Source: Leptospiraceae bacterium (GTDB taxonomy: Bacteria; Spirochaetota; Leptospiria; Leptospirales; Leptospiraceae). Taken from it: a stretch of DNA of 64,000 nucleotides. Shown here piece by piece: positions 7,503 through 15,620 of this stretch (its first letter is position 1; every line of letters begins with the position of its first letter). The stretch lies in NCBI GenBank assembly GCA_024233865.1, contig JACKPA010000013.1:1-64000 (forward strand), in the 5' to 3' direction. The position numbers and the translations under genes are program-made. Below the pieces are notes generated by a model. That model worked only from the letters and a program-made list of their open reading frames with translations. It had not been told where the DNA came from and did not search any database.

Positions 7503-9176
7503 ATGAAAAAGTTTAACATAACAGGTCTCTGCATTCCGGAAAAACACTATATGGTGGACACAAGCAAAAAAGTCCTAAAAATAATAGAAATGATTGACAA
7601 GGGGAAATATTTTATCATCAACCGTCCCAGGCAGTATGGAAAAACAACTACTCTGTTTATGTTAGAAAGAGCTTTGAAAGACAGGTATTTGTTGATTTCT
7701 ACTAGTTTTGAAGGGCTTGGTGAAACCAAATTTGAAACGGAAGAAAACTTTAGCTCCACTATTTTTTATACCCTTTCCCAGGGGTTATTGGATAAGAATG
7801 AAGATTTCAAACAGGAGTTTCTTGAATACGGAAAAGGTTTAAAAACATTGGAAAATGTATCAATTGCAATAACTAAATTTGTTAAGCAACAGGACAAAAA
7901 GGTAGTTTTGATGATAGACGAGGTGGATAAGGCAAGCAACCATACCTTGTTTTTAAACTTTTTAGGAATGTTGAGAAATAAATATCTACAAAGGGAAGCA
8001 GGCAAAGACCAAACGTTTCACAGTGTTATACTTGCTGGTGTACATGATGTAAAAAACATCAAAAAGAAAATTCGTCCTGATAGTGAATCTCACTACAACA
8101 GTCCTTGGAACATTGCCACCGAATTTAAGGTGGATTTAAGTTTCAGTGCGGAAGAAATAGAAACAATGTTGGTAGATTATGCTTCGATACTTCGACAAGC
8201 TCAGCACACCGCACTTCGACAAGCTCAGCACACCGCACTTCGACAAGCTCAGCACACCGCACTTCGACAAGCTCAGCACACCGCACTTCGACAAGCTCAA
8301 TGCACCGCTACGCAAACCAACCGGTTCGACATTTCATCAATAAGCAAAGAAATCTACAAATTCACATCCGGTTATCCGTTTCTGGTGAGCAAAATATGCA
8401 AGGTGATTGACGAAGACTTGGATAAGGATTGGTCAATGGAAGGGATTCAAAAGGCAATTACCGTAATATTAGAAGAACAAAACACCCTGTTTGATGACCT
8501 AATTAAAAATGTCGAGAATCATACCGAATTATATGAGTTGCTATACTCAATACTTTTAGCAGATATTGAAATGGAATATAATGTTTATAATCCGATAATA
8601 AATATAGGAATCACCTATGGAATACTTAGTAAGAATGTAAGAAATAAATTAATTGTTTCAAATAAAATATTTGAAATTCTACTATACAATTACATGGCTT
8701 CTAAATTAGAAATCTCAAAAAAATTATCACCACAGTTGGACTATAGAGGTAGATATTTAGACGAGAATCAAAATTTAGATTTGGAGAACGTATTATTAAA
8801 ATTCCAAGAATTTATCAAAGAAACGTATTCAGACAAAGATACCCAGTTTTATGAGAGGAACGGCAGATTGTTACTAATCGCTTTTGTCAAGCCAATAATA
8901 AATGGTTCTGGTTTTTACTACATAGAACCTCAAAGTAGTTATGAAAGACGTATGGATATGGTTATCACGTTTAATAAAAAAGAATACATCTTAGAGTTTA
9001 AATTATGGTATGGCACAGAATACCATGAAAAAAGTCTGGAGCAACTAGCAGGTTATTTAGATAGCAGAAATCATGGTGTAGGATATCTAGTAACATTCAA
9101 TTTTAACAAAAACAAAGAGTTTACAAACGGATGGAGAGAATTAGATAACAAGAAAATCTTTGAGGTATTTGTATAG
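7503..9176 (+). CDS. AAA ATPase-PD-(D/E)XK nuclease, array gene B (N2-C2)
   Basis: Second array member, 557 aa, starting 2 nt after the TAG of gene A, so translation is probably coupled. Walker A is NRPRQYGKTTTL and Walker B is VVLMIDEVDKASNH. The N-terminal variable segment (LFMLERALKDRYLLIS, then GETKFETEENFSSTIF) is variant N2, shared with gene D. The post-core segment (ITVILEEQNTLFDDLIKNVE to LDENQNLDLENVL) is variant C2, shared with D and E. The nuclease tail (RRMDMVITF, YILEFKLW) is near-identical to the other copies. It carries five 24-bp repeat units, tied with E for the most in the array; the last encodes QCT instead of QHT. Confidence 0.85.
   Translation: MKKFNITGLCIPEKHYMVDTSKKVLKIIEMIDKGKYFIINRPRQYGKTTTLFMLERALKDRYLLISTSFEGLGETKFETEENFSSTIFYTLSQGLLDKNEDFKQEFLEYGKGLKTLENVSIAITKFVKQQDKKVVLMIDEVDKASNHTLFLNFLGMLRNKYLQREAGKDQTFHSVILAGVHDVKNIKKKIRPDSESHYNSPWNIATEFKVDLSFSAEEIETMLVDYASILRQAQHTALRQAQHTALRQAQHTALRQAQHTALRQAQCTATQTNRFDISSISKEIYKFTSGYPFLVSKICKVIDEDLDKDWSMEGIQKAITVILEEQNTLFDDLIKNVENHTELYELLYSILLADIEMEYNVYNPIINIGITYGILSKNVRNKLIVSNKIFEILLYNYMASKLEISKKLSPQLDYRGRYLDENQNLDLENVLLKFQEFIKETYSDKDTQFYERNGRLLLIAFVKPIINGSGFYYIEPQSSYERRMDMVITFNKKEYILEFKLWYGTEYHEKSLEQLAGYLDSRNHGVGYLVTFNFNKNKEFTNGWRELDNKKIFEVFV
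8187..8306 (+). repeat. 24-bp in-frame repeat, 5 units (gene B)
   Basis: Five 24-bp units with core CTTCGACAAGCTCAG encode (I/A)LRQAQHT repeats. The first begins ATA instead of GCA and the fifth has CTCAATGCACC, so the outer units have diverged while inner ones are identical. Confidence 0.95.
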
Positions 9177-9178
9177 GT

Positions 9179-10780
9179 ATGAAAAAATTTAACATAACAG
9201 GTCTCTGCATTCCGGAAAAACACTATATGGTGGACACAAGCAAAAAAGTCCAAAAAGTAATCTTATTGATAGATGAAGGAATGTATTTTACCATCAACCG
9301 CCCCAGACAGTATGGGAAAACAACTACTCTGTATATGTTAGAAAGAGCTTTGAAAGACCGGTATCTGTTGATTTCTACAAGTTTTGAAGGACTTGGAGAA
9401 GAAGCCTTTGAAAATGTAAGCAAGCTATCCGGTGAACTCCTGAACCAGATGGTAAAATCACTTAAAGTTGAACAAGAAGATAAAATGGTTTCTTTTATCC
9501 GGCAATACAAAAGACCTGAGAGTTTGAGTGAATTAAGTAATTTCATGACGGATTTTGTTAATGAGTCAAAACAAAAAGTATTGTTAATGATAGACGAGGT
9601 GGATAAGGCAAGCAACCATACCTTGTTTTTAAACTTTTTAGGAATGTTGAGAAACAAATATCTACAAAGGGAAGCAGGCAAAGACCAAACGTTTCACAGT
9701 GTTATACTTGCTGGTGTACATGATGTAAAAAACATCAAAAAGAAAATTCGTCCTGATAGTGAATCTCACTACAACAGTCCTTGGAACATTGCCACCGAAT
9801 TTAAGGTGGATTTGAGTTTCAGTGCGGAAGAAATCGAGACAATGCTGGAAGATTATGTTTCCGCACTTCGACAGGCTCAGCACACCGCACTTCGACAAGC
9901 TCAGCACACCGCTACGCAAACCAACCGGTTCGACATTTCATCAATAAGCAAAGAAATCTACAAATTCACATCCGGTTATCCATTTCTGGTGAGCAAAATA
10001 TGCAAGGTGATTGACGAAGACTTGGATAAGGATTGGTCAATGGAAGGGATTCAAAAGGCAATTGATAATATACTAAAAGAACGCAATACTTTATTTGATG
10101 ATTTAATCAAAAACGTTGACAACAATAAAGAACTATACGATTTGCTCTATAGTATTTTAATTGATTCCATTCCGATTCAATACAATACAGCAAATCCAAT
10201 CATTGACCTATCAAACATATATGGAATCACTGCGGAAGGGGAATATGGCAGACTAAAGATTAGCAATAAGATTTTTGAAATCTATTTGTATAACTATCTT
10301 ATATCAAAATTGGAAACACAAAACCTATCCATAACCCATTATGGTTTTAGAGATAATTTTATAAACAATTCCGGAGATTTAGAAATAGAAAAAATTTTAT
10401 TAAAATTCCAAGAATTTATCAAAGAAACGTATTCGGATAAGGATACCCAGTTTTATGAGAGGAATGGCAGATTGTTACTAATCGCTTTTGTCAAGCCAAT
10501 AATAAATGGTTCCGGTTTTTATTACATAGAACCTCAAAGTAGTTATGAAAGACGTATGGATATGGTTATCACGTTTAATAAAAAAGAATACATCTTAGAG
10601 TTTAAATTATGGTATGGAACAGAATACCATGAAAAAAGCTTGAAGCAACTAGCAGGTTATTTGGACAGCAGAAATCATGGTGTAGGATATTTGGTAACAT
10701 TCAACTTTAACAAAAACAAAGAGTTTACAAACGGATGGAGAGATGTAGATAGCAAGAAAATCTTTGAGGTATTTGTATAG
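9179..10780 (+). CDS. AAA ATPase-PD-(D/E)XK nuclease, array gene C (N3-C1 hybrid)
   Basis: Third array member, 533 aa, again 2 nt after the previous stop. Walker A is NRPRQYGKTTTL and Walker B is VLLMIDEVDKASNH. The N-terminal variable segment (GEEAFENVSKLSGELLNQMV) is variant N3, identical to that of gene E, whereas everything after the 24-bp repeats is variant C1, matching gene A almost base for base. The gene therefore looks like a recombinant of an E-type front and an A-type back, joined in or next to the repeat (two units, the same as in A). Small differences after the repeat (for example CCATTTCTGG instead of CCGTTTCTGG) suggest later mutation or conversion. Nuclease residues RRMDMVITF and YILEFKLW are kept. 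Confidence 0.85.
   Translation: MKKFNITGLCIPEKHYMVDTSKKVQKVILLIDEGMYFTINRPRQYGKTTTLYMLERALKDRYLLISTSFEGLGEEAFENVSKLSGELLNQMVKSLKVEQEDKMVSFIRQYKRPESLSELSNFMTDFVNESKQKVLLMIDEVDKASNHTLFLNFLGMLRNKYLQREAGKDQTFHSVILAGVHDVKNIKKKIRPDSESHYNSPWNIATEFKVDLSFSAEEIETMLEDYVSALRQAQHTALRQAQHTATQTNRFDISSISKEIYKFTSGYPFLVSKICKVIDEDLDKDWSMEGIQKAIDNILKERNTLFDDLIKNVDNNKELYDLLYSILIDSIPIQYNTANPIIDLSNIYGITAEGEYGRLKISNKIFEIYLYNYLISKLETQNLSITHYGFRDNFINNSGDLEIEKILLKFQEFIKETYSDKDTQFYERNGRLLLIAFVKPIINGSGFYYIEPQSSYERRMDMVITFNKKEYILEFKLWYGTEYHEKSLKQLAGYLDSRNHGVGYLVTFNFNKNKEFTNGWRDVDSKKIFEVFV
9863..9910 (+). repeat. 24-bp in-frame repeat, 2 units (gene C)
   Basis: Two 24-bp units, same sequence and number as in gene A. This is the inferred crossover site of the array duplication. 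Confidence 0.95.
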
Positions 10781-10782
10781 GT

Positions 10783-12432
10783 ATGAAAAAGTTTAACATA
10801 ACAGGTCTCTGCATTCCGGAAAAACACTATATGGTGGACACAAGCAAAAAAGTCCTAAAAATAATAGAAATGATTGACAAGGGGAAATATTTTATCATCA
10901 ACCGTCCCAGGCAGTATGGAAAAACAACTACTCTGTTTATGTTAGAAAGAGCTTTGAAAGACCGGTATCTGTTGATTTCTACAAGTTTTGAAGGGCTTGG
11001 TGAAACCAAATTTGAAACGGAAGAAAACTTTAGCTCCACTATTTTTTATACCCTTTCCCAGGGGTTATTGGATAAGAATGAAGATTTCAAACAGGAGTTT
11101 CTTGAATACGGAAAAGGTTTAAAAACTTTGGAAAATGTATCAATTGCAATAACTAAATTTGTTAAGCAACAGGACAAAAAGGTAGTTTTGATGATAGACG
11201 AGGTGGATAAGGCAAGCAACCATACCTTGTTTTTAAACTTTTTAGGAATGTTGAGAAATAAATATCTACAAAGGGAAGCAGGTAAAGATCAAACGTTTCA
11301 CAGCGTTATACTTGCTGGTGTACATGATGTAAAAAACATCAAAAAGAAAATTCGTCCTGATAGTGAATCTCACTACAACAGTCCTTGGAACATTGCCACC
11401 GAATTTAAGGTGGATTTAAGTTTCAGTGCGGAAGAAATTGGGACAATGTTGGTAGATTATGCTTCGATACTTCGACAAGCTCAGCACACCGCACTTCGAC
11501 AAGCTCAGCACACCGCACTTCGACAAGCTCAGCACACCGCACTTCGACAGGCTCAGTGCATCGCTACGCAAACCAACCGGTTCGACATTTCATCAATAAG
11601 CAGGGAAATCTACAAATTCACATCCGGTTATCCGTTTCTGGTGAGCAAAATATGCAAGGTGATTGACGAAGACTTGGATAAGGATTGGTCAATGGAAGGG
11701 ATTCAAAAGGCAATTACCGTAATATTAGAAGAACAAAACACCCTGTTTGATGACCTAATTAAAAATGTCGAGAATCATACCGAATTATATGAGTTGCTAT
11801 ACTCAATACTTTTAGCAGATATTGAAATGGAATATAATGTTTATAATCCGATAATAAATATAGGAATCACCTATGGAATACTTAGTAAGAATGTAAGAAA
11901 TAAATTAATTGTTTCAAATAAAATATTTGAAATTCTACTATACAATTACATGGCTTCTAAATTAGAAATCTCAAAAAAATTATCACCACAGTTGGACTAT
12001 AGAGGTAGATATTTAGACGAGAATCAAAATTTAGATTTGGAGAACGTATTATTAAAATTCCAAGAATTTATCAAAGAAACGTATTCAGACAAAGATACCC
12101 AGTTTTATGAGAGGAACGGCAGATTGTTACTAATCGCTTTTGTCAAGCCAATAATAAATGGTTCTGGTTTTTACTACATAGAACCTCAAAGTAGTTATGA
12201 AAGACGTATGGATATGGTTATCACGTTTAATAAAAAAGAATACATCTTAGAGTTTAAATTATGGTATGGCACAGAATACCATGAAAAAAGTCTGGAGCAA
12301 CTAGCAGGTTATTTAGATAGCAGAAATCATGGTGTAGGATATCTAGTAACATTCAATTTTAACAAAAACAAAGAGTTTACAAACGGATGGAGAGAATTAG
12401 ATAACAAGAAAATCTTTGAGGTATTTGTATAG
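10783..12432 (+). CDS. AAA ATPase-PD-(D/E)XK nuclease, array gene D (N2-C2)
   Basis: Fourth array member, 549 aa, a near-copy of gene B (variants N2 and C2) lying exactly 3,280 bp downstream of it. It has four repeat units rather than five, which explains the 8-aa length difference. The few differences from B include EEIGTML for EEIETML, QCIATQ for QCTATQ, and a short tract (ACCGGTATCTG near 10968) that matches genes C and E rather than B, a sign of local gene conversion. ATPase and nuclease motifs are intact. Confidence 0.85.
   Translation: MKKFNITGLCIPEKHYMVDTSKKVLKIIEMIDKGKYFIINRPRQYGKTTTLFMLERALKDRYLLISTSFEGLGETKFETEENFSSTIFYTLSQGLLDKNEDFKQEFLEYGKGLKTLENVSIAITKFVKQQDKKVVLMIDEVDKASNHTLFLNFLGMLRNKYLQREAGKDQTFHSVILAGVHDVKNIKKKIRPDSESHYNSPWNIATEFKVDLSFSAEEIGTMLVDYASILRQAQHTALRQAQHTALRQAQHTALRQAQCIATQTNRFDISSISREIYKFTSGYPFLVSKICKVIDEDLDKDWSMEGIQKAITVILEEQNTLFDDLIKNVENHTELYELLYSILLADIEMEYNVYNPIINIGITYGILSKNVRNKLIVSNKIFEILLYNYMASKLEISKKLSPQLDYRGRYLDENQNLDLENVLLKFQEFIKETYSDKDTQFYERNGRLLLIAFVKPIINGSGFYYIEPQSSYERRMDMVITFNKKEYILEFKLWYGTEYHEKSLEQLAGYLDSRNHGVGYLVTFNFNKNKEFTNGWRELDNKKIFEVFV
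11467..11562 (+). repeat. 24-bp in-frame repeat, 4 units (gene D)
   Basis: Four 24-bp units; the first begins ATA as in gene B and the last reads CTTCGACAGGCTCAG followed by TGCATC. Confidence 0.95.
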
Positions 12433-12434
12433 GT

Positions 12435-14108
12435 ATGAAAAAATTTAACATAACAGGTCTCTGCATTCCGGAAAAACACTATATGGTGGACACAAGCAAA
12501 AAAGTCCAAAAAGTAATCTTATTGATAGATGAAGGAATGTATTTTACCATCAACCGCCCCAGACAGTATGGGAAAACAACTACTCTGTATATGTTAGAAA
12601 GAGCTTTGAAAGACCGGTATCTGTTGATTTCTACAAGTTTTGAAGGACTTGGAGAAGAAGCCTTTGAAAATGTAAGCAAGCTATCCGGTGAACTCCTGAA
12701 CCAGATGGTAAAATCACTTAAAGTTGAACAAGAAGATAAAATGGTTTCTTTTATCCGGCAATACAAAAGACCTGAGAGTTTGAGTGAATTAAGTAATTTC
12801 ATGACGGATTTTGTTAATGAGTCAAAACAAAAAGTATTGTTAATGATAGACGAGGTGGATAAGGCAAGCAACCATACCTTGTTTTTAAACTTTTTAGGAA
12901 TGTTGAGAAACAAATATCTACAAAGGGAAGCAGGCAAAGACCAAACGTTTCACAGTGTTATACTTGCTGGTGTACATGATGTAAAAAACATCAAAAAGAA
13001 AATTCGTCCTGATAGTGAATCTCACTACAACAGTCCTTGGAACATTGCCACCGAATTTAAGGTGGATTTGAGTTTCAGTGCGGAAGAAATCGAGACAATG
13101 CTGGAAGATTATGTTTCCGCACTTCGACAGGCTCAGCACACCGCACTTCGACAAGCTCAGCACACCGCACTTCGACAAGCTCAGCACACCGCACTTCGAC
13201 AAGCTCAGCACACCGCACTTCGACAAGCTCAGCACACCGCTACGCAAACCAACCGGTTCGACATTTCATCAATAAGCAGGGAAATCTATAAATTCACATC
13301 CGGTTATCCGTTTCTGGTGAGCAAAATATGCAAGGTGATTGACGAAGACTTGGATAAGGATTGGTCAATGGAAGGGATTCAAAAGGCAATTACCGTAATA
13401 TTAGAAGAACAAAACACCCTGTTTGATGACCTAATTAAAAATGTCGAGAATCATACCGAATTATATGAGTTGCTATACTCAATACTTTTAGCAGATATTG
13501 AAATGGAATATAATGTTTATAATCCGATAATAAATATAGGAATCACCTATGGAATACTTAGTAAGAATGTAAGAAATAAATTAATTGTTTCAAATAAAAT
13601 ATTTGAAATTCTACTATACAATTACATGGCTTCTAAATTAGAAATCTCAAAAAAATTATCACCACAGTTGGACTATAGAGGTAGATATTTAGACGAGAAT
13701 CAAAATTTAGATTTAGAGAACGTATTATTAAAATTCCAAGAATTTATCAAAGAAACGTATTCGGACAAAGACACCCAATTTTATGAGAGGAATGGCAGAT
13801 TGTTGCTGATAGCTTTTGTCAAGCCAATAATAAATGGTTCTGGTTTTTACTACATAGAACCCCAAAGTAGTTATGAAAGACGTATGGATATGGTTATCAC
13901 GTTTAATAAAAAAGAATACATCTTAGAGTTTAAATTATGGTATGGCACAGAATATCATGAAAAAAGTCTGGAGCAACTAGCAGGTTATTTAGATAGCAGA
14001 AATCATGGTGTAGGATATCTAGTAACATTCAATTTTAACAAAAACAAAGAGTTTACAAACGGATGGAGAGAATTAGACGGAAAGAAAGTATTTGAGGTGA
14101 TGGTATAA
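12435..14108 (+). CDS. AAA ATPase-PD-(D/E)XK nuclease, array gene E (N3-C2)
   Basis: Last full array member, 557 aa. The front is variant N3, identical to gene C, and the back is variant C2, as in B and D. Walker A NRPRQYGKTTTL, Walker B VLLMIDEVDKASNH and the nuclease motifs RRMDMVITF and YILEFKLW are kept. The final residues diverge slightly (ELDGKKVFEVMV rather than ELDNKKIFEVFV), as expected for an end member less exposed to homogenisation. It has five repeat units. A degenerate start of a further copy follows 2 nt after its stop. Confidence 0.85.
   Translation: MKKFNITGLCIPEKHYMVDTSKKVQKVILLIDEGMYFTINRPRQYGKTTTLYMLERALKDRYLLISTSFEGLGEEAFENVSKLSGELLNQMVKSLKVEQEDKMVSFIRQYKRPESLSELSNFMTDFVNESKQKVLLMIDEVDKASNHTLFLNFLGMLRNKYLQREAGKDQTFHSVILAGVHDVKNIKKKIRPDSESHYNSPWNIATEFKVDLSFSAEEIETMLEDYVSALRQAQHTALRQAQHTALRQAQHTALRQAQHTALRQAQHTATQTNRFDISSISREIYKFTSGYPFLVSKICKVIDEDLDKDWSMEGIQKAITVILEEQNTLFDDLIKNVENHTELYELLYSILLADIEMEYNVYNPIINIGITYGILSKNVRNKLIVSNKIFEILLYNYMASKLEISKKLSPQLDYRGRYLDENQNLDLENVLLKFQEFIKETYSDKDTQFYERNGRLLLIAFVKPIINGSGFYYIEPQSSYERRMDMVITFNKKEYILEFKLWYGTEYHEKSLEQLAGYLDSRNHGVGYLVTFNFNKNKEFTNGWRELDGKKVFEVMV
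13119..13238 (+). repeat. 24-bp in-frame repeat, 5 units (gene E)
   Basis: Five 24-bp units encoding LRQAQHTA; the first has CAGGCTCAG, as in genes A and C, and the other four are identical to each other. Confidence 0.95.
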
Positions 14109-14110
14109 AT

Positions 14111-14140
14111 ATAATAAAATTTAACATTACCGGTCTAATC
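14111..14140 (+). pseudogene. 5' remnant of a further ATPase array gene
   Basis: Ten codons here read I-I-K-F-N-I-T-G-L-I, aligning with the M-K-K-F-N-I-T-G-L-C start of the array genes. The start codon is ATA and homology stops after GGTCTA. It lies 2 nt after the stop of gene E, the standard array spacing, so it marks the eroded downstream end. The rest of the gap to 14301 shows only AT-rich sequence. Confidence 0.75.
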
Positions 14141-14301
14141 ACGGTACATTTTTAATTTAAGCAAGGTTGTATTCGATATAATTAGTTGTAAAGAATGGTT
14201 GCATTCAATTATATGTTTTTAAAAGTATAAAATTGAAAAAGTATATATGCAAATCCAAAAAATAAACTATTGGAATAAATAACAACTTTTGGATAGGCTC
14301 A

Positions 14302-15588
14302 ATGTTAGATATAGGAAAAAAGTTTCTTAGTCCTGGTGGTGCAAGTTTAGCAATTATAAGTTTTTTCTTACCATGGGTAAAATTTAAGTGTGCTGCGGAT
14401 GATGCAAGCCATAATATGTCCGGTTTTGATTTTGCCAACCATGTTAGTATGATATGGTTGGTGCTTATTGCTGCCATATTTATTGTAGCTACATTTTTTT
14501 ATTATAATAGCAAAAACTTGCTTAAACATGCAAGACCAATTATCATTACTTGTTCCATTATGGGAATTTTAGTTCCCATTTTAAAATACGGTAGCTTCTG
14601 GATTTATGGATATGAAGTCCCTTTGTTGCAAGAGAAATTTTTTCCGAATGATATAGAAGCTAATATTCAATTTGGAATGATAGGCTTATTCTTAGGTTTT
14701 CTTTTGTCCATTGCTGGAATTATTCTTTTGAATTATTCTTACGGTTCTGAAGACAATGATAATGTTTATGATAAAAATGCCATAGATTCGATTTTGGGTA
14801 GAAACAACAAAGTTGATCTAGAAAAAGTTAATAAATACCTTAAAATAGAAAACGAATTTTCAGAATCCGAAGTTTTACACAACCAAAAGGACCAAACCGC
14901 CGAGGATTCTGCCAAAGGAAATCTTGTTAGGAAACAAAAGCTCCAAAGATCCTTGGTAATTGCGTCCTTGAATAATAATACCGAAAAGATGAAAGCTATT
15001 TTGGAAGATTCTGACGTGGATATAAATAAAGAAAGTTATTTGAATGACAAAATTAAATTTATAACCCCATTACAAGCTGCTGTTTATAACAATAGATCGG
15101 AAGCAATTGATCTACTTCTTTCCAAGGGAGCAAATTTCAATCAAAAAAATGCCCAGGGACTAAGTGCCATGATGATTGCTACCATAAAAGGAAGAAAAAC
15201 AATTATTGATAAATTCTTGGCTTATGAAGGAAAAAAGACCGGAGTTGACAGAACCAAGCTAAATATCCAAAATGTTGATTCTACTGATATTTTTGTGGTT
15301 AGAACCTTGAAGCTGAAACACAGCTCCGGAAAGGAAATCAATATAAGCAATGGAGATGTAATTGGTCGTAAAACAGGTGAACATACCAGCTTTTTTCAGA
15401 ATTACAGGTTTGTTTCCGGTAAACATGGCTGCTTTTATAATAAGGGCACCTCTTGGTTTTATGAAGATTTAGGATCTTCCAACGGCTCTTTCCACAATGG
15501 ATTGCGGCTGACACCGAATATCAAAGTTGAACTTAGCAGTGGAGATCGGATTACAATTTCTAACGAATCTTTTACGGTAAGTTTTTAA
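14302..15588 (+). CDS. Membrane protein with ankyrin repeats and C-terminal FHA domain
   Basis: A 428-aa protein. Residues 1-155 contain about four membrane segments (for example ASLAIISFFLPWV, MIWLVLIAAIFIVATFFYY, MIGLFLGFLLSIAGIILL). About residues 210-310 form ankyrin-like repeats (TPLQAAVYNNRSEAIDLLLS, GLSAMMIATIKGRKTIIDKF). The last 90 residues are an FHA domain with the phosphothreonine-binding signature IGRKTGEH, SGKHGCFY and DLGSSNGSFHNG. FHA domains bind phosphothreonine, so a Ser/Thr kinase is a likely partner, although only the damaged one at 1372-3558 is in the window. The start ATG follows GGATAGG about 5 nt upstream. The next gene starts 32 bp downstream and also has an FHA domain with similar sequence, pointing to an operon and to domain duplication. 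Confidence 0.8.
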   Translation: MLDIGKKFLSPGGASLAIISFFLPWVKFKCAADDASHNMSGFDFANHVSMIWLVLIAAIFIVATFFYYNSKNLLKHARPIIITCSIMGILVPILKYGSFWIYGYEVPLLQEKFFPNDIEANIQFGMIGLFLGFLLSIAGIILLNYSYGSEDNDNVYDKNAIDSILGRNNKVDLEKVNKYLKIENEFSESEVLHNQKDQTAEDSAKGNLVRKQKLQRSLVIASLNNNTEKMKAILEDSDVDINKESYLNDKIKFITPLQAAVYNNRSEAIDLLLSKGANFNQKNAQGLSAMMIATIKGRKTIIDKFLAYEGKKTGVDRTKLNIQNVDSTDIFVVRTLKLKHSSGKEINISNGDVIGRKTGEHTSFFQNYRFVSGKHGCFYNKGTSWFYEDLGSSNGSFHNGLRLTPNIKVELSSGDRITISNESFTVSF

Positions 15589-15620
15589 AAATTTATTTAA
15601 ATGCGAGTAAACACAAACCT

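Larger units (their letters stand above)
6583..13118 (+). repeat. Large tandem duplication within the ATPase array (3,280 + 3,256 bp)
   Basis: The segment from the 24-bp repeats of gene A to those of gene C (6583-9862) recurs as the segment from gene C to gene E (9863-13118). Starts of A/C 3' parts, of B and D, and of the repeats are offset by 3,280 bp. After the repeats of B/D the offset becomes 3,256 bp because D has one 24-bp unit fewer. Boundaries are placed at the repeats because left of them A differs from C while C equals E. Confidence 0.8.

Noticed and set aside
13078..13275. 65-aa forward ORF and matching reverse ORFs with HFDKLSTP / CGVLSLSK repeats
   Set aside because: They are other frames of the 24-bp repeats inside gene E and its relatives; the main-frame genes explain them.
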